In this document: positions 32,306 through 45,200 of the stretch, one piece after another
Layout of the letters: every line of letters begins with the position of its first letter
Numbering within the stretch: position 1 is the first letter of the stretch
NCBI GenBank assembly: GCA_963556695.1
Contig: CAUWAG010000007.1
Coordinates: 1,116,001 to 1,180,000, forward strand
DNA: 64,000 nt
DNA from: Anthostomella pinea
Lineage: Eukaryota > Ascomycota > Sordariomycetes > Xylariales > Xylariaceae
Reading direction: 5' to 3'
Program-made: the position numbers and the translations under genes
Notes under the pieces: generated by a model
The model's input: the letters and a program-made list of their open reading frames with translations, nothing else
The model's database searches: none
Told to the model about the DNA's origin: nothing

Positions 32306-35300
32306 GTTTTTTTTTTCGCGCGCTGCTGCCAAGATAAGGGCGATGCGCGTTACGAGGCCAAGCCGACGTGATAGGCAGAAGTGGTAAGGTAAGGTAGCAG
32401 TACCAGTGGCTGTCTGTTCCTCACTCTAACATCTCCTCGGATCACACCGAGATGGGCTGTGCGGAAGCAAGCACGGTTATGATGTTCCCGGTGAGCTCTT
32501 GATTCCGTAGCCTGCCTGCGAGATGATGGCCTGATGCGATGAGGTCGTGGTAATGAGTATCAATGTCTCATGCCAGTCAACAAGATCCGCGTTCCCCGAC
32601 TGGTCCACGGCGCCAGCTGGCAAGGGTTGCACGGCACAGGAGGGCAAGGCAGCAACGGCTCACTCCAGCAAACTAGGTGACTAGGCTCGGTTCTGGCCCG
32701 GAAAAGACTGCTCGCTGCCCTGGCCAAGAATGAGCGTGTATTGATACTTGGTATGACTATTGCGGAGGCGAGGCAAGCGGCAGCTCGATAGGTACCAAGT
32801 CAACCGGGCTCAAGGTGGTTGCGCTTATGTGGAAGACTCAAGATACAGCAAGCGAAAGCGCGTCAATGGTTGTGAAGAGTGGTTCTGTTAAGATGGGCGC
32901 GGTTAATAATACACATGACCAGGGTCCCGAGGTGTGAAGGAGGGCAGGGAGGTCGCATAAGTCGCCCTTGTCGCGGTTATATGTGATGAAGGTGCAGTAG
33001 ATTGAGAGATGGCGAGGTAGAGGCAAGCAGAGAGAGAATGAGCTCAGTGAATGAAGTGTCGATGATGTGTTGATGGTGGGTGTAGGTGGTAGCGAAGAGG
33101 TCAAGAACAAGGCCGGCGACACACGGGGTCGTGAAGTAGCCTGACGTTGACGAATGGGGATCCGCCTCGTGACAGGGGAGACAGGGCTGCCAGTGCCACG
33201 GAGAGTCGGGGGCAGGGGGCATTGGGCAGGGGTCGACACACATCAGCCGCCGTTTAGTGGGGACTACGCTAAGTTTTGCGCACGTTGTTCGCACCGTGAG
33301 TAGGGCAACATTTAATGGTGCAATACCCCTGCTATTGACGAGAAACACAGAGCTAGATACCCGAACTCTTAAGTTCAAACGCGACTATAACAGACTGAAT
33401 CTCTAGGTGAGAGTGGTGCGACAAGGAGGCATATGACGTACCTGGCGGCCTGGAGTTTCGAGCTGATACATACCTATTCTAGAAGTTTGACAGATGCACA
33501 TAGGGAGCATACTTCCTTGTGAAGCCGTATCCTTCCGCTTGCCAAGGACCGGCTTCAACCGGCGTCACACCTTTTGATCAGGAGACCAAAATGATATGCG
33601 CGTTGTACACTACGACTTCGGTATCGCAGTGCTAGCGTTATGATATGAATGAAACATAAGTAGGTACCGGGATACTTATGGACATGAGCAGGGGACTTGA
33701 TTGAAGGTCCAAATTAAGGTTCTCACAGCATGACAATAGTCGACATAGCAACAACAGCGAGTCGGCTAAGTAGGTACTGATGATCGTCGGAATGCGCATG
33801 ATCGTGATGAATGCCGCTGAGATCTAAGTTGCATTGGCAGCTGGAGGTACGTACCCGGCTATCCCTCTTCTGACGTGACGTCCTACCCGGCTGATTGCGA
33901 CAGGTGTGGCAGATCGTTCTGGAGTAGACGCGGGGTGCCGCCCCCACCCGCAGGCAGGGTAGTTTCCATGAGAACCATGATTCAACCATCAACTGCGAGA
34001 AGATGGCAGGGACGAGGGAAGCGGGTATGTTTGGGTCTCTTTGGCTTGGCAGTTCCCATAAAAGCTAGGTTGGGCATTGCATGAACCGACCGGGAAAAGG
34101 GGCAGGGGTAAGGGGTAAGGGGGTCCATCACGTCAGTCAATCACTCGGCGTGGTGCGTTGTCAGTGTTGTCTGCAAATTGACAAGGGAGTGTCAGGGGCC
34201 TGCAAAGGTAGACCTTTGTCACATGACTTACTACAGTCACATGTTCTTCTTTGGTTGATTTCGCCTCAACTGGAGCAACTAGACGTTGACTCCAAATCTC
34301 AGGCCAGAAAGAATGCCCGGTTAAGACACCCATTTGTGACGCGTCACATTTCAGGTACAATCCCAACCTACCCGGTAGCTATGCTTTACATGTCCCTGAC
34401 ATGGCAACAAAACGTGGGTGTCGGCTGTGACTCGCGCCACTGCACGTCATATACACAGAGCACATGAGGTACCCGAGATATATGTACGTAACTAACGTAC
34501 GTACCCACCTACGTAACCTTAGTAGTCAGTCCCATGGTTCTATCTTCAGGGCTCGGCTTCAGACGGACAATGACGTGTAAGTCACATCGCATGCACAATT
34601 CTGCCGCTGCCGCTGCTGCTTCCGCGGTCTGCGTCTGCGCCTCTTGAGGGAGATTTTGCGAGAATAAGCGATGGTGGTGTACAATAGCTGTTGACAGACC
34701 AAACCTCCCCCCCTTGTCAACACGGGGGTGATGAACGGCGGGGCGGGTCTCCAAGACGGCCGGCCGGCCGGCCAGCAAATCCCCCTGTCTTGGCCCCCGT
34801 CGCGGTCGATAATCCCGGCTGAGGCGGGCTCACGATCGATGCCCAATGGCCGGACTGCCCTCTTCGTCCTAGTGGTCAATTGGGCTCGAAAGGCTCGAGT
34901 GATGTGTGTATATTTGTGATTGTTTACGTATGTTTGTGTAACAAAAACAAATCGTTGTCTTCCATACCAGAATAACGACACTCCTGAAATGACGACGGGG
35001 CTACTTGATGTTGACGGTGGATGTCATGATCCACCCTCTCCCCCCTGTTTTCCTGAACAGTGGACTAGGTCAATGACAGGCCTTGAAACAAGCGCCAGAG
35101 AAAACTTCAAGGGGTGGTTTATCCCATGTTCTTCAGGAATCAATACCTTCATTAGGTCTGTGCCAATACCAGGTGTTACCTACCTACTTGTACACATATT
35201 CCAGGCACAGGTTTACGAGCTGCTATGGATCCTATGTCTGGGCTGCGGAGGTTATAGCAAATGCAGCATGCCCGGCTGTTGTGGGTTGTGACTCTGCAAT

Positions 35301-35494
35301 GCTGACAGATGGAAACGGCAACATCAGATCACATCGATGCCATGCGCGCGCACACACCCGCTACGGTACCGAGCCTCGTTTACGGGCCCTGATTACCTGC
35401 CTGACGATCTTTCTCTCCTGCCCAAGCGAGGAGCCTGAAGGACGGCTGTTCCATTCGAGGACCCCTGTGCCACCGAGATCAGACAGTGGGAGGA

Positions 35495-35633
35495 GGAGGT
35501 GGCGGTGGTGGTGGTGGTGGTGGAACACTCCTCTCAATGGACAACAAACAACTCACATGAGTGCCCTAGAGGGCCCCCTTGCTTTCTTCCTCTCTCTCTC
35601 TCTCTATCTCGTTCGCTCGCTCGCTCGCTCGCC
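35495..35633. repeat. Cluster of simple repeats (GGT, CT, TCGC)
   Basis: A GGTGGT run at about 35495-35522, CTCTCT at about 35586-35605 and TCGCTCGC at about 35609-35633 within 140 bp. Such tracts are frequent in fungal promoter and 5' leader DNA. Confidence 0.7.
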
Positions 35634-36350
35634 CGGGATCTGCGTGCTGCAGAAATTGACGGTGAGGGAGACGGTGAGAGAACTGAAATACTGCTTGTGC
35701 CATTGCAGGAGCAGCGGACGAATCGAGGCGGCCGATTTATATACATGCGCAGCGGTTGTTGCACCACAGAGCCGAGCAAGCAGCGATTCGGGGGGCGGGC
35801 GCGGAACTGTGGCGCAATCAGGGATATCCATGGTTGTCAGTTGTTGATGTGCGTATGTGTGCGTGGGTGTGCATCGTGGTCGCGGGTTGGGGCCTCCGGT
35901 TGGCCCAGAGGCACGTCCCGCTGCGGCCGCCAACCTGCGTCCCCTGGCCCCCAAAGCCAATGAGCTGGCAAAGCGACGATGCATGCGGCTTAGAGCAAAA
36001 CATGTTTTTGAAAGGGGTCCTGTGTGTTTTGGTGGTTGCATGCGGGTGCCGTCAGGGGTGAGTGGGTGGGCTCCGTGCTTGCTCCCCAACCCCTCAGATA
36101 TCATGTGGCCCAAGGAACGGAAGGGATGGCGATGACAGCGTCTAGAGGTGGGTCGAGAAGTGCCACTGTTGGGTCATATCGAACGTACGGTACTTTGCTG
36201 GCTCTGAGCGCCGTATGGGGGAGCGCATGTGTCCGATGCCACATGATTTCCCCCAAGTGTGGCCGGAATTAATAATGTCTCTGTTGAGCTTGGTGAAACA
36301 CACAGCAACGAGAGCGTTCCGATTGGATAGGCCGGGCATCGTGTTCAACG

Positions 36351-36611
36351 TCAACATTGTCTAGTCCTGCGCGGTTCTGAGTCACGTACGATACTAATTC
36401 TTTCCTGTGCGAGGGCCGTTTCTGCGAGCACTAGATCGATGATCGTGTCGAGGAGCTGCAACCGGCGCGGCCCGTGATATACAAGGCCTGATACCTGGCC
36501 GAGAATTTCGCGAGTATCACGTTGTATGTCCACAACACCAACAGCTCCTGGCCGCCTTTTGCGGCCTCCTTGACGCGACCACCTGGTAGGAATGGTAAGA
36601 ATCGGTGTCAC
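36351..36611 (-). other. Doubtful open frame
   Basis: Eighty-six codons with some protein-like composition (QLLDTIIDLVLAETALAQERI) but no family, no evident partner exons and no conserved start. A second frame at 36666-36953 is equally anonymous. Listed only so the stretch is not taken as empty. Confidence 0.15.
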
Positions 36612-38036
36612 GGTGAGGGAGGACGCAAAAAATACCTAATTTGGTAGTAAAGCAGGCACTCTTCTCTATCCCGCCGTTCTTTGCCGACGGGGAAGGGCAT
36701 CCGTGCTGCTACGTTGGGGCTGAGAAGCGTGACAATAGGCAAGTTTGCATTTGCGTCCTACTCTGACGCGTATATTGCTACTTGAATAGGGTAGAAAACC
36801 AAACCAAGTTGGCAATTCAGGCAAAGTCTTGTATCCGACGCAATGCTCAAGTGTCACTCCGTCGTCATTAATGGTTGGTCGTAGATCGCAAAGCAGATGC
36901 AGCAAGTACCTGATTGTGCTCGTCCCACAAAACCTGATGAAGTTCCTAACCATGACTCTCTAAGCCAGTAAAACTTGCTTCAAATCCTAGTTGTGATATG
37001 AATGATATCCGACAACGTTTGTGACACTTGCCTTCATCTGAAACCTAGGTACTTGCCCTCAAATGCTATGCATAGTAGCAGGAGCCACAGAACGCGGCCA
37101 CAAAGGTAGCCGTTTCTTCAACTATGACGCCGACAGCAAGACCAAGACAGCCTCGAAGGGAAGAAAGTCCCTAGAAGCGAGCTTCTACCTAAACTAGGGA
37201 TGGATTCGTGTGAGTGGGTGGGCCTGCCTGAGTCCGGCCACAAAACATTGCCACGTCGGCCGCTGGCCCAACCACCCCGGTGAAGATCCTCAGTCTGCCT
37301 AAATGGTGTAAACCCGATGCGGAAGAGACTTCGATACATATCTGGACGTCCTCACGTGTGAGTGGGGAGGTGCGCGGTATTTGGAAAATTATCCTGCTTT
37401 TATCTGGCCCCCGCATGTGGTCGCAGAGAAGGCAACCCAGTCTCTGATATCAAGGGTGTCACCACAGATGTGATCTTCATCGCAACCCAACGCCAATGAA
37501 CCACAGTTCTGCTGCTGTCGATGTACAGAGATCCATTGAAGGAAAGCGGAACCTCTCAGCCGGGTGCATCGGATGTCAGGAGGGCTCGAACGATGTGTTG
37601 TGGTTTCTGTTGGCTAAAGGTTGAGCTCAGGGTGCGTCAGGTTAATATCGTCTTCCCCGATGGGGCTTGCTGAGCTGGACCACTCGAAAGTATGGTCAGG
37701 TAGGAGCCCAGTCACACAGATATGACAAGAAGGACATGGGACTGACAGTGGCAGACGCCAGCCGACCTCCCGATGGGGCCAACATTGCGATATGGAATTG
37801 CGTGAGCCTGGGGAGAACGTGCAGCGTCTCGGATGATTATGCCACTGCCCTAAAAGGGAGATTCACGTTGTGGAAGCCATGCAGCATGTTATTGGCGGTA
37901 GGCTCGAACCGACAGCCGGGGTATTGCAAGGATCGAAACATGAGCCTACGTTCCAGTGATCTACCGACTATGCCTGTCCTCAAAACTAAGTTGCCTCACG
38001 AGGCAGGGATGGGACCTAGCCGCAGCTAGCTAGACT

Positions 38037-38645
38037 GCCTGCATAGGCCAGTGGGTATCGCCCATGTAGGGTTGCAGACCGGGAAACAACCAGAGTGCGT
38101 GGGACGGGAAGGGCTGCCAGGGTCCGTCATAGTCGAGGCTGATGGTGTCCGCATTGGGTTGACGAGGTACTATCCCAAAGCGTCTGAATAGAGCCAATGG
38201 ATGCTGGAATAGGAACGGGGGCGGCCATCGCCTCGCGAATCAGGTCGCTGGTAGAACGCTCATCATCGGCTGGACTGTCTGGGTATCCGTAGCCAGGTGG
38301 GGAAGTTGAGCCGGTTAGAAATGTCCCATCGCCAACGTGGCATCCAGGCAGGCGTTCGAATGAGCGTGTTGGACGGGAAAGAATGCGAGGTGGCCATGTA
38401 ACCTCACTTAGCAGACAGGCTGAGTTGTCCTCGACCAATCCACTGCGGTCGTTTCTGATGGCTTCGGGCGAACTACCAGCCACTATGTGGTGGAAGGTTC
38501 CTGCCAACGCATGTCGAGGACGGGTAGGAGGTAGAGAGAATTCGTGGGGAAGCCAAGACGTCGACGACGGTTGAGGAGGGAAGTATAAGTATCTCGTTTC
38601 GGTCTTCGGGGATGAGTCGTGTGATGTTGCCCGGCGATAAAGCAT
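38037..38645 (-). CDS. Hypothetical protein, frame uncertain
   Basis: The minus-strand frame from ATG 38645 is open for 172 codons to 38127, Pro/Ser-rich and without a known domain. In its last 90 bp an overlapping +1 frame looks more protein-like and runs on (LFRRFGIVPRQPNAD, then LDYDGPWQPFPSH) to a stop at about 38031. The true product may need an unrecognised splice or carry a frameshift. Divergent from the Cys-rich gene at 38829. Function unknown. Confidence 0.3.
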
Positions 38646-38828
38646 CTTGATTTGTACATTACCAGTCAGTTTCTTGCACCCAAACTGCTACAAACGGCTA
38701 CTCGAGGGGTGTGTATAACGTTGACACTTACAGGTGTAAATTTCGAGTTTCCACGGTGCGTCTTCCCTAATAGCTCGCCGCTGGGCAGGGGGCTGATCCC
38801 CTGAATTGTGGGGCTGCGAGGCTGACAT

Positions 38829-39197
38829 ATGGTGCCAACAGATTCGCCATCCACGACAACCACGATGTGCTACTTCGAGCAAACACGCTGGAATTGCGGC
38901 TACTGGCGCTGGGGTCATTTCCGTCAGCAATGTACCAAAGAGTATAGAACTGGCGAGACCTGCGGGTTAAAGTTGGTGTATAACACCAACCAGGAGTTGG
39001 ACATTTGCAAGCTGTGCAAGGACATCGAGAAGAAACAACGCAAATACAAGAAACTCGAAAGCGACATCTACCGATGGCAGAGAGAAGGCAACCGCACCGC
39101 GACGATCGAAAAGGCCGAGAGAGACATGGGAGAGGTCAGTGAGGCAATCCACAACATGGTCCAGCAGCACGACCAACGGCTATATTCGACGATTTGA
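38829..39197 (+). CDS. Small conserved-looking fungal protein, Cys/Trp-rich
   Basis: Single exon, 122 residues (111 if started at the second ATG, 38865). The N-terminal half has MCYFEQTRWNCGYWRWGHF, a YRTGETCGLKL block and CKLC, giving about five cysteines in an arrangement that could bind a metal. The C-terminal half is a charged helix (EKKQRKYKKL...REGNRTATIE). I recall very similar hypothetical proteins in many Pezizomycotina, but no function is known. No signal peptide, so probably intracellular. Confidence 0.65.
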   Translation: MVPTDSPSTTTTMCYFEQTRWNCGYWRWGHFRQQCTKEYRTGETCGLKLVYNTNQELDICKLCKDIEKKQRKYKKLESDIYRWQREGNRTATIEKAERDMGEVSEAIHNMVQQHDQRLYSTI

Positions 39198-40516
39198 GTG
39201 CTGCATGAGGACGTGGGAAAGGAGGGGACCACAAGCATGTTGCAGGGCCATGGTGCAACATCATTGTGGTGACTTTCCTGGTTTACTGCTTCCTCTTGAG
39301 AGACGTTGCCCTTGAACGGGGCATCTCGACGGAAATATGGTGTGGCTGTGGGTGTGACTATGGGCTGGTATCAGACCCACGGAGATGTGTTTCGAGAACG
39401 GTGTGGCATCTGGATTTGGAGCTGGGAAGCCGGTCCTTTGTATTTTGTATCTGACGTGACACTATATGTGATCCGTTTTGAAAGCTTTGTATTATCGTAG
39501 CCGTTGCCTTCGTCCCTGAACGTCCCTGTACTGCCAACGATGGGTCTTTGGGAGGCGCGCACAGAATCCTATCGTTTCCAGCTTCGAGTTGCCCCATGCC
39601 CAGACTGGACCCAGCTCGTACATCACCTGTTCGGCACTCGGAGCGAAGAAAGCGGTGTCTAGGCTGGCGGTAGAAGCGAAGGTGATTCACCAAGTCGCAG
39701 GCTGGTAACGTAACTTAAAAAGCTTCGGCTAGGAAAGTGGGCGAAGAGCGATAGCCGCAGCTCGAAGAGAGCTGCAACAGCCGGGCCACTGGACTGCTTC
39801 AGTAGCAATGACACTGAACAGACAAGAGTGACATCAGACTCAGACTCGGCCTCCTGCTCGTTGTGGGTAGTCTGCATCTCGCCCAGGGACTCTAAAGGGC
39901 TGTAGACGGGGCGAAAGAGTGGGCGGGCCACTCCTGGCGTACACGCTAAATGACCAGATCAGACGCACAAACTCATACCGGGGGTCCAGATTAGGAATAC
40001 ATAAATATCCTTCATGGGAGGCCCCCTCTTGTGCTCCCTCCTTTTGACCGCTCGCTTCTCTTGCCTCGAATCCGAATGAGGGTCATGTTTACCTGGCAGC
40101 TTAGTAGTGTAGGATATTGCGCTTAGGTAGGCAATGGAAATCTTTGTGAGGTAAGAGAAGACTCCATCTCCGCGTATATGATGGAACGGGCACGTGTCTG
40201 CTGCTCAATGGGTACTGCTTCGAAATAAACCAGCCAACAGCTACGATTGGCTCTATCGCAGACAGCGAGACGCGCGCCAGCCGATGGGGTAATGTCTTGA
40301 TTGACTTGATGTAGTATAGGCCTTTCTGAGCTCGTTGAACTCCATTTCAGGTAGCAATAGACCCGCCTTGGGTTCTGGCTAGGCTGTGGTTATGACTGGG
40401 CTGGCGAGTGGGCAGTATATGAAATCTTCACGCAAGCGTTGCAGGTGAGGGAGGCGTAGGTGCCAGGTGGTATCCATCCGATTGTTCCGATTACCCAATC
40501 GTTCCAGCTAGTCGCT
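39198..40516. other. Intergenic, no gene seen
   Basis: 1.3 kb between the Cys-rich gene and the 3' end of the LAMTOR1-like gene. Short overlapping frames only. Confidence 0.45.
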
Positions 40517-41114
40517 TCATGCTACTGCGGTGACCGCATCTGCAAATGTGCCTACAAGAGGCTCGCCTGATCCATCTTTGATGCTCGGGCTTTTCCCGTG
40601 GAGTTCTGTGGTGTCATCCTCGTTCAATAGCCACTCCACGAATCCATGATTGCCCTCGGCAAAAGCGCTTCCATCGTCCAGCGACAATTTCGACAAGATG
40701 TTCTGGTACTGTGCTAGACGAACGTCTTGGCCCGAGAACATGGCCGGATGCGTCCTCTGCGACTCCTGAGGCGCAATCTCGAAAACATCGACCAGATTAC
40801 TAAATACTGGTCAGCACGCAATCCCAAATACCCTGAAGGACAAGAGATATGTACTTGGAGGTTCGCGCTACCACCCTCTGGAGAGCTTCGGCTTCTCGTT
40901 GCGACTCGAGTGGATCGGCTTGGGGGTTCGGGTTGTGCTCGCCAAAGCTGCCGTACTGAATGTTGTTCGCATCGTCGAAGAGCAGTCGCGACACATCGTC
41001 CTAGACTCGGTCAATATGTGCCGCATGCAGAGGACGCGGAGGACAGGTGGATGTGCATACCTCGTCGTACGACTCGTTTCGCCGACCACCGAGACAGGAA
41101 GCACAAATTCCCAT
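40517..41114 (-). CDS. LAMTOR1: LAMTOR1/Meh1-like Ragulator-EGO anchor protein
   Basis: Three exons on the minus strand (41114-41061, 41000-40855, 40799-40517; introns 60 and 55 bp) splice cleanly to 160 residues, close to the 161 of human LAMTOR1. The N-terminus MGICASCLGG has the Gly2 myristoylation site and Cys4/Cys7 for palmitoylation, which hold the family on the lysosome/vacuole membrane. Next come SRLLFDD, YGSFGE and helical segments (REAEALQRVVARTSNNLVDVF). The family (LAMTOR1 in animals, Meh1/Ego1 in yeast) scaffolds Ragulator/EGO and recruits Rag GTPases to activate TORC1; that role is inferred. Intron 2 has donor GTACAT, branch GCTGAC and acceptor TTTAG and is needed to keep frame. 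Divergent from HIR1. Confidence 0.85.
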
Positions 41115-42225
41115 GTTGACTGAACTGCAGTCTGCAGTCTGCAGCGGCGTGGGCGTGGGTGTGGAGAAGTGGAGAGAAGACGAAAAGGTGGACTGGGACG
41201 ACTGTCCCGTACCAATGCCTAATCAAGTGAAACCATAAGGATTGTATAATCTGCCTGGCCGTACCTGCAGTGGCGAGAGTTAGAAGCTGCTTCGCTGCTG
41301 GGCGCAAGCTTACGATGAAGACGGGAGTGAAGTTGAAAGAATTTGGAGAATGCCGCGGCCCAAGCGCGACCACCAGGATCACCTTGTCACATCCAAGCCC
41401 GAGCGTCTGGTACCTTGGCTCAATAATGGCCCGTGCATAAGGTAGTTACGTCAGCAGCCAAAGCTGACCCATGTGAAAGTCACAGATCAGTGATCACTGG
41501 AACGTGCAGGTGGTACCTATCTTTTACAATGACCTGCACAAGCATCTCTTGATTCATTGGCTATGTTACCCGGTTACCAGGATAGCTATGTTCTCAGTTG
41601 TCAGGTTTTTCCAAGGCTTCAAGACATCAGCAAGCTAAAATGGTAGTTCATGTGAAGAAGAATTTGTCACCTGTGCAACTCAGAGCAGAGACATAATATG
41701 GAAGAGGGAGCCCACATCAAATGGCAGATGATTGCGTTGATTTCGGCCCCTCCTCTGCCAGGAGACGCGTCATGTTCTTAGGTAGACTCTACATGAAGTT
41801 GTACGTGGAAGAGGGGAAGTTGACCTCAGGGCCCGAGGGCTGAGGTTAGGTACATGTGTCATGAGGCTGCAAGGGCAGGCCGCAGGAGCTGTCCAGACTC
41901 CGAGCTGAGGTTAATGCAGGATTACATAAGTAACACAACTCAGCTCGTGCCAAAACGCGAGAAATGACTGGTCGATTGATTGATTGATCGACCCACTTCC
42001 AAAAGACTCGGACCGCGTCGCGCAACGAGTAGCAACTGCAATCCCTCAGTCCCTCCAGGGCTCCCAGCTCTAACCGACTTGCCGACATCCATCAAAATAT
42101 TCTGGGAGCCACGCGCGCGCGTTCGACTCCCTCCCGTCCAACCACCACCATAAGCAGCAGCAACAGCAACAGCGAAGCCAACTCCATGTAGACATGCGAA
42201 CCACAGCTCTAGACAACCTCTCATC
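41115..42225. promoter_or_regulatory. Divergent promoter region, LAMTOR1-like / HIR1
   Basis: 1.1 kb with no gene. GATTGATTGATTGATCGA near 41971 and a GTAGCAACTGC/CAGCAGCAACAGC-rich leader before HIR1 are the only patterns seen. Confidence 0.4.
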
Positions 42226-45200
42226 ATGCGCGTCACCAAGCCATCATGGCTAAGCCACAAAGGTAGGCACCCGTTGGTTTGCGACACAGCGAAGCTGCTT
42301 CTGGTGGGAACTAACTCACCGGTACCTAGGCGAGCAGAAAGACTTCGAGGTTTACAGCTGTCATGTGTCGCCAGATGGAACCCGACTTGCGACTGCAGGC
42401 GGTGGTAAGTGCTTTCGTCATCTTCACTCCGAGACTCGCGCTGATGGTTTCCTCTAGATGGTCACGTCCGTGTCTGGTCAACCGAATCCGTTTACAGTGC
42501 CGACGACCGCTCCTACACCGGCCCGCGACAGCTATGCCACATGAGCCATCATCTCGGCACCATCCACTCGGTGCGCTTCTCCCCCAATGGACGATACCTG
42601 GCATCCGGCGCAGACGATAAGATCATATGTATATACCAACTGGAGAGCGGCCCGCCTGCCATTGCTCGCTTTGGCACCAACGAGCCACCTCCGGTCGAGA
42701 ATTGGAAGACCACCAGGCGACTGATAGGGCATGAGAACGATGTCCAAGACCTGGGCTGGTCTTGCGATGGGTCTATACTGGTTTCTGTTGGTTTAGACTC
42801 CAAGGTGGTGATATGGTCCGGCCACACCTTTGAGAAGCTCAAGGTCCTGCCCATGCACCAGAGCCATGTCAAGGGCATCACCTTTGATCCAGCCAACAAG
42901 TTCTTTGCTACGGCAAGTGACGATAGAACAATTAAGATCTTTCGATTCACTTCCCCAGCACCCAACGCGACCCAGCACGACATGGTTAATAATTTCCAGC
43001 TCGAGGCTACCATCAGTGCGCCGTTTAAATCCTCCCCCTTGACCACGTATTTCCGCCGGTGTTCGTGGTCTCCAGATGGCAACCACATTGCCGCTGCGAA
43101 CGCTGTTAATGGACCTGTGAGCTCGGTTGCTATTATCGAGCGGGCGAGATGGGAAAGCGAAATCAACCTCATCGGACATGAAGGGCCAACCGAGGTCTGC
43201 ATGTTTTCGCCAAGGCTTTTCCATACCACAAAACCGGTAGAAAACGGCGCGACAAATGGACATGCCTTGGCGGGCACATTGGTCACTGTGATTGCTTCGG
43301 CTGGTCAGGACAAGACTCTAAGCATCTGGAACACAAATTCATCGAGACCGGTCGTCATCCTGCAAGACTTGGCGGCAAAGTCGATCTCTGACATTGCCTG
43401 GGCGCCTGATGGCCAAACGCTTTTCGCATCAAGTCTTGACGGTGGCATTGTCTGCGTTAGGTTTGAGACGGGCGAATTAGGCTGGGTTGCTAATCTTGAA
43501 GAGACTGACAAAGCCCTGTCTAAATACGGAGCGTCGCGAAAGGCAATGGGTATTGCTGAAGATGTGGACGGCCTTCAACTCGAAAATCACAGCAAGGAAG
43601 GAGAGCGCAGAGGCGCCGAATCCAGGATGGGCGCCCTGATGGGGGACTTCCATCCTCTTCCGAAGGATCAGGTGCCTACTACAAATGGTGTCAAACCGGG
43701 CGTAGCTACGCCTAAGATGGCATTGACTAATGGCCAAGCAGAAGGCGAGGTCGAGAGGGAGAAAGACAAAGCGATACCAGCACCGGAGCCAGCAGACAAA
43801 ACGGCCCAGCGTGTCAATGAACTCAAGTCAAGAGTCACGATCACCAAAGATGGAAGAAAGAGAGTTGCTCCAATGCTCATATCTTCATCTGGAACGGGTC
43901 AATCCTCTCTGCCGCAGACACAGCTGGTTGGATCAAGCGCATCAAAGGCTGCGCAGAATGACGCACCTCAGACGATCCTGGACCTCTCCAAGCCATACGA
44001 TGGACTACCCGAAGGTGGTCTTGCAGCGATGCTCCTGGGTAACAAGAGAAAAGCCATCGCGATCGAAGGCGAAGACGACGAGGAACATCCGAGCAAACGG
44101 CAATCTACCGGTCCGAGACCAATCATGAGGGATGGGGCAGATGGTCTGGAAGCGGTAGCATTAGAACCCCCTAAACAGGGCTTAGTGCCTACACCTGAGT
44201 ATCTTCGACCAGCAGTCCTGAATCCCTCTATTGCCATTTCCCAAGTTCGACTCGCTGTACCGAAGGTGCGGACACATATCCTTCGTCCCTTGGAACGCGG
44301 TGTTCTCCTCGAAGACAGCGCTGTGGAGGAAGCATCGAAGGTTCCCGAGAATGTCATCTTGGAGGCCAAGAATCCGGCCGCCATCCGCGACCCCTCACAC
44401 ATCACAGCAACCAAACGTGGCACCTTACTCTGGCAGGACTACCTCCCACGAGCTATTGTTCTTGTGACCGGCAGCAAAAGATTCTGGGCCGCTGCCTGTG
44501 AAGATGGTAGCTTGTACACCTGGACACCAGCTGGTCGTCGACTAATCAACGCCATGGTACTAGAATCGCAACCGGTGATTCTCGAATGCCGCGAGTGGTG
44601 GCTATTATGTATCACTGCAGCCGGCATGTGCTACGTCTGGAATATCAACACCCTTTCCTCACCGCATCCGCCAGTTTCCCTTGCTCCCATCCTGGAGATC
44701 GCTATCAGCTCCCTCCAACCACATGGCGCCATGCCTGCTCCGGGTGTCACCTCAGCCCACCTGAATTCAAGTGGTCACATTATTGTCACGCTGACGAATG
44801 GCGATGGCTATCACTACTGCCCTAATATGTTCGCATGGCAGCGTCTTTCCGAATCGTGGTGGGCCGTTGGGAGTCAGTACTGGAACAGCAACGACTCCTC
44901 GGTCGGTTCGCTTCAATCTACCGCCGTGGGCTCAGTGCCTGCAAAGGATGGAAAGAGCGACGACGTGACCGTTTCTGCCGGCGTCATCCCGTTCCTGGAG
45001 CGACATACAACCAATGAGTTCCTTCTCAAGGGAAGGGCCTACACTCTGCAGCGCCTGATCAAGTCCCTGCTCTCAAAAGACGGGTTTGAGGGCTTTGAAT
45101 CAAGCGTCAGCATTGGTCATCTGGAGAACCGCATTGCGGGAGCTCTTCAGTTGGGTGCTAAGGAGGAATTCCGATTGTATATATTCATGTATGCTAAGCG

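Larger units (their letters stand above)
32306..38036. other. 5.7-kb stretch without a recognisable gene
   Basis: The longest gene-poor stretch outside the repeat zones, yet not AT-rich. Open frames (for example 254 codons at 35083) lack family signatures and overlap simple repeats: a GGT run at about 35495-35522, CT then TCGC repeats at 35586-35632, and GGCC repeats at about 34759-34774. It could hold long untranslated leaders, non-coding transcripts or a lost gene; the sequence alone cannot decide. Confidence 0.4.

Noticed and set aside
32838..33378. Two overlapping 133-codon minus-strand frames.
   Set aside because: They lack a conserved domain, and two equally long frames overlapping is the pattern of chance openness.
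35083..35847. 254-codon open frame in the gene-free stretch.
   Set aside because: Composition is driven by GGT and CT repeats, with no family similarity and several equally open overlapping frames.
37885..37995. tRNA-like sequence on the minus strand (good A-box and B-box words, CAT in an anticodon-like position, 8-bp GTAGGCTC/GAGCCTAC pairing).
   Set aside because: Acceptor ends do not pair, the T stem has two mismatches and the D stem fails, so it cannot fold as a tRNA. At most it is a very old tRNA relic.
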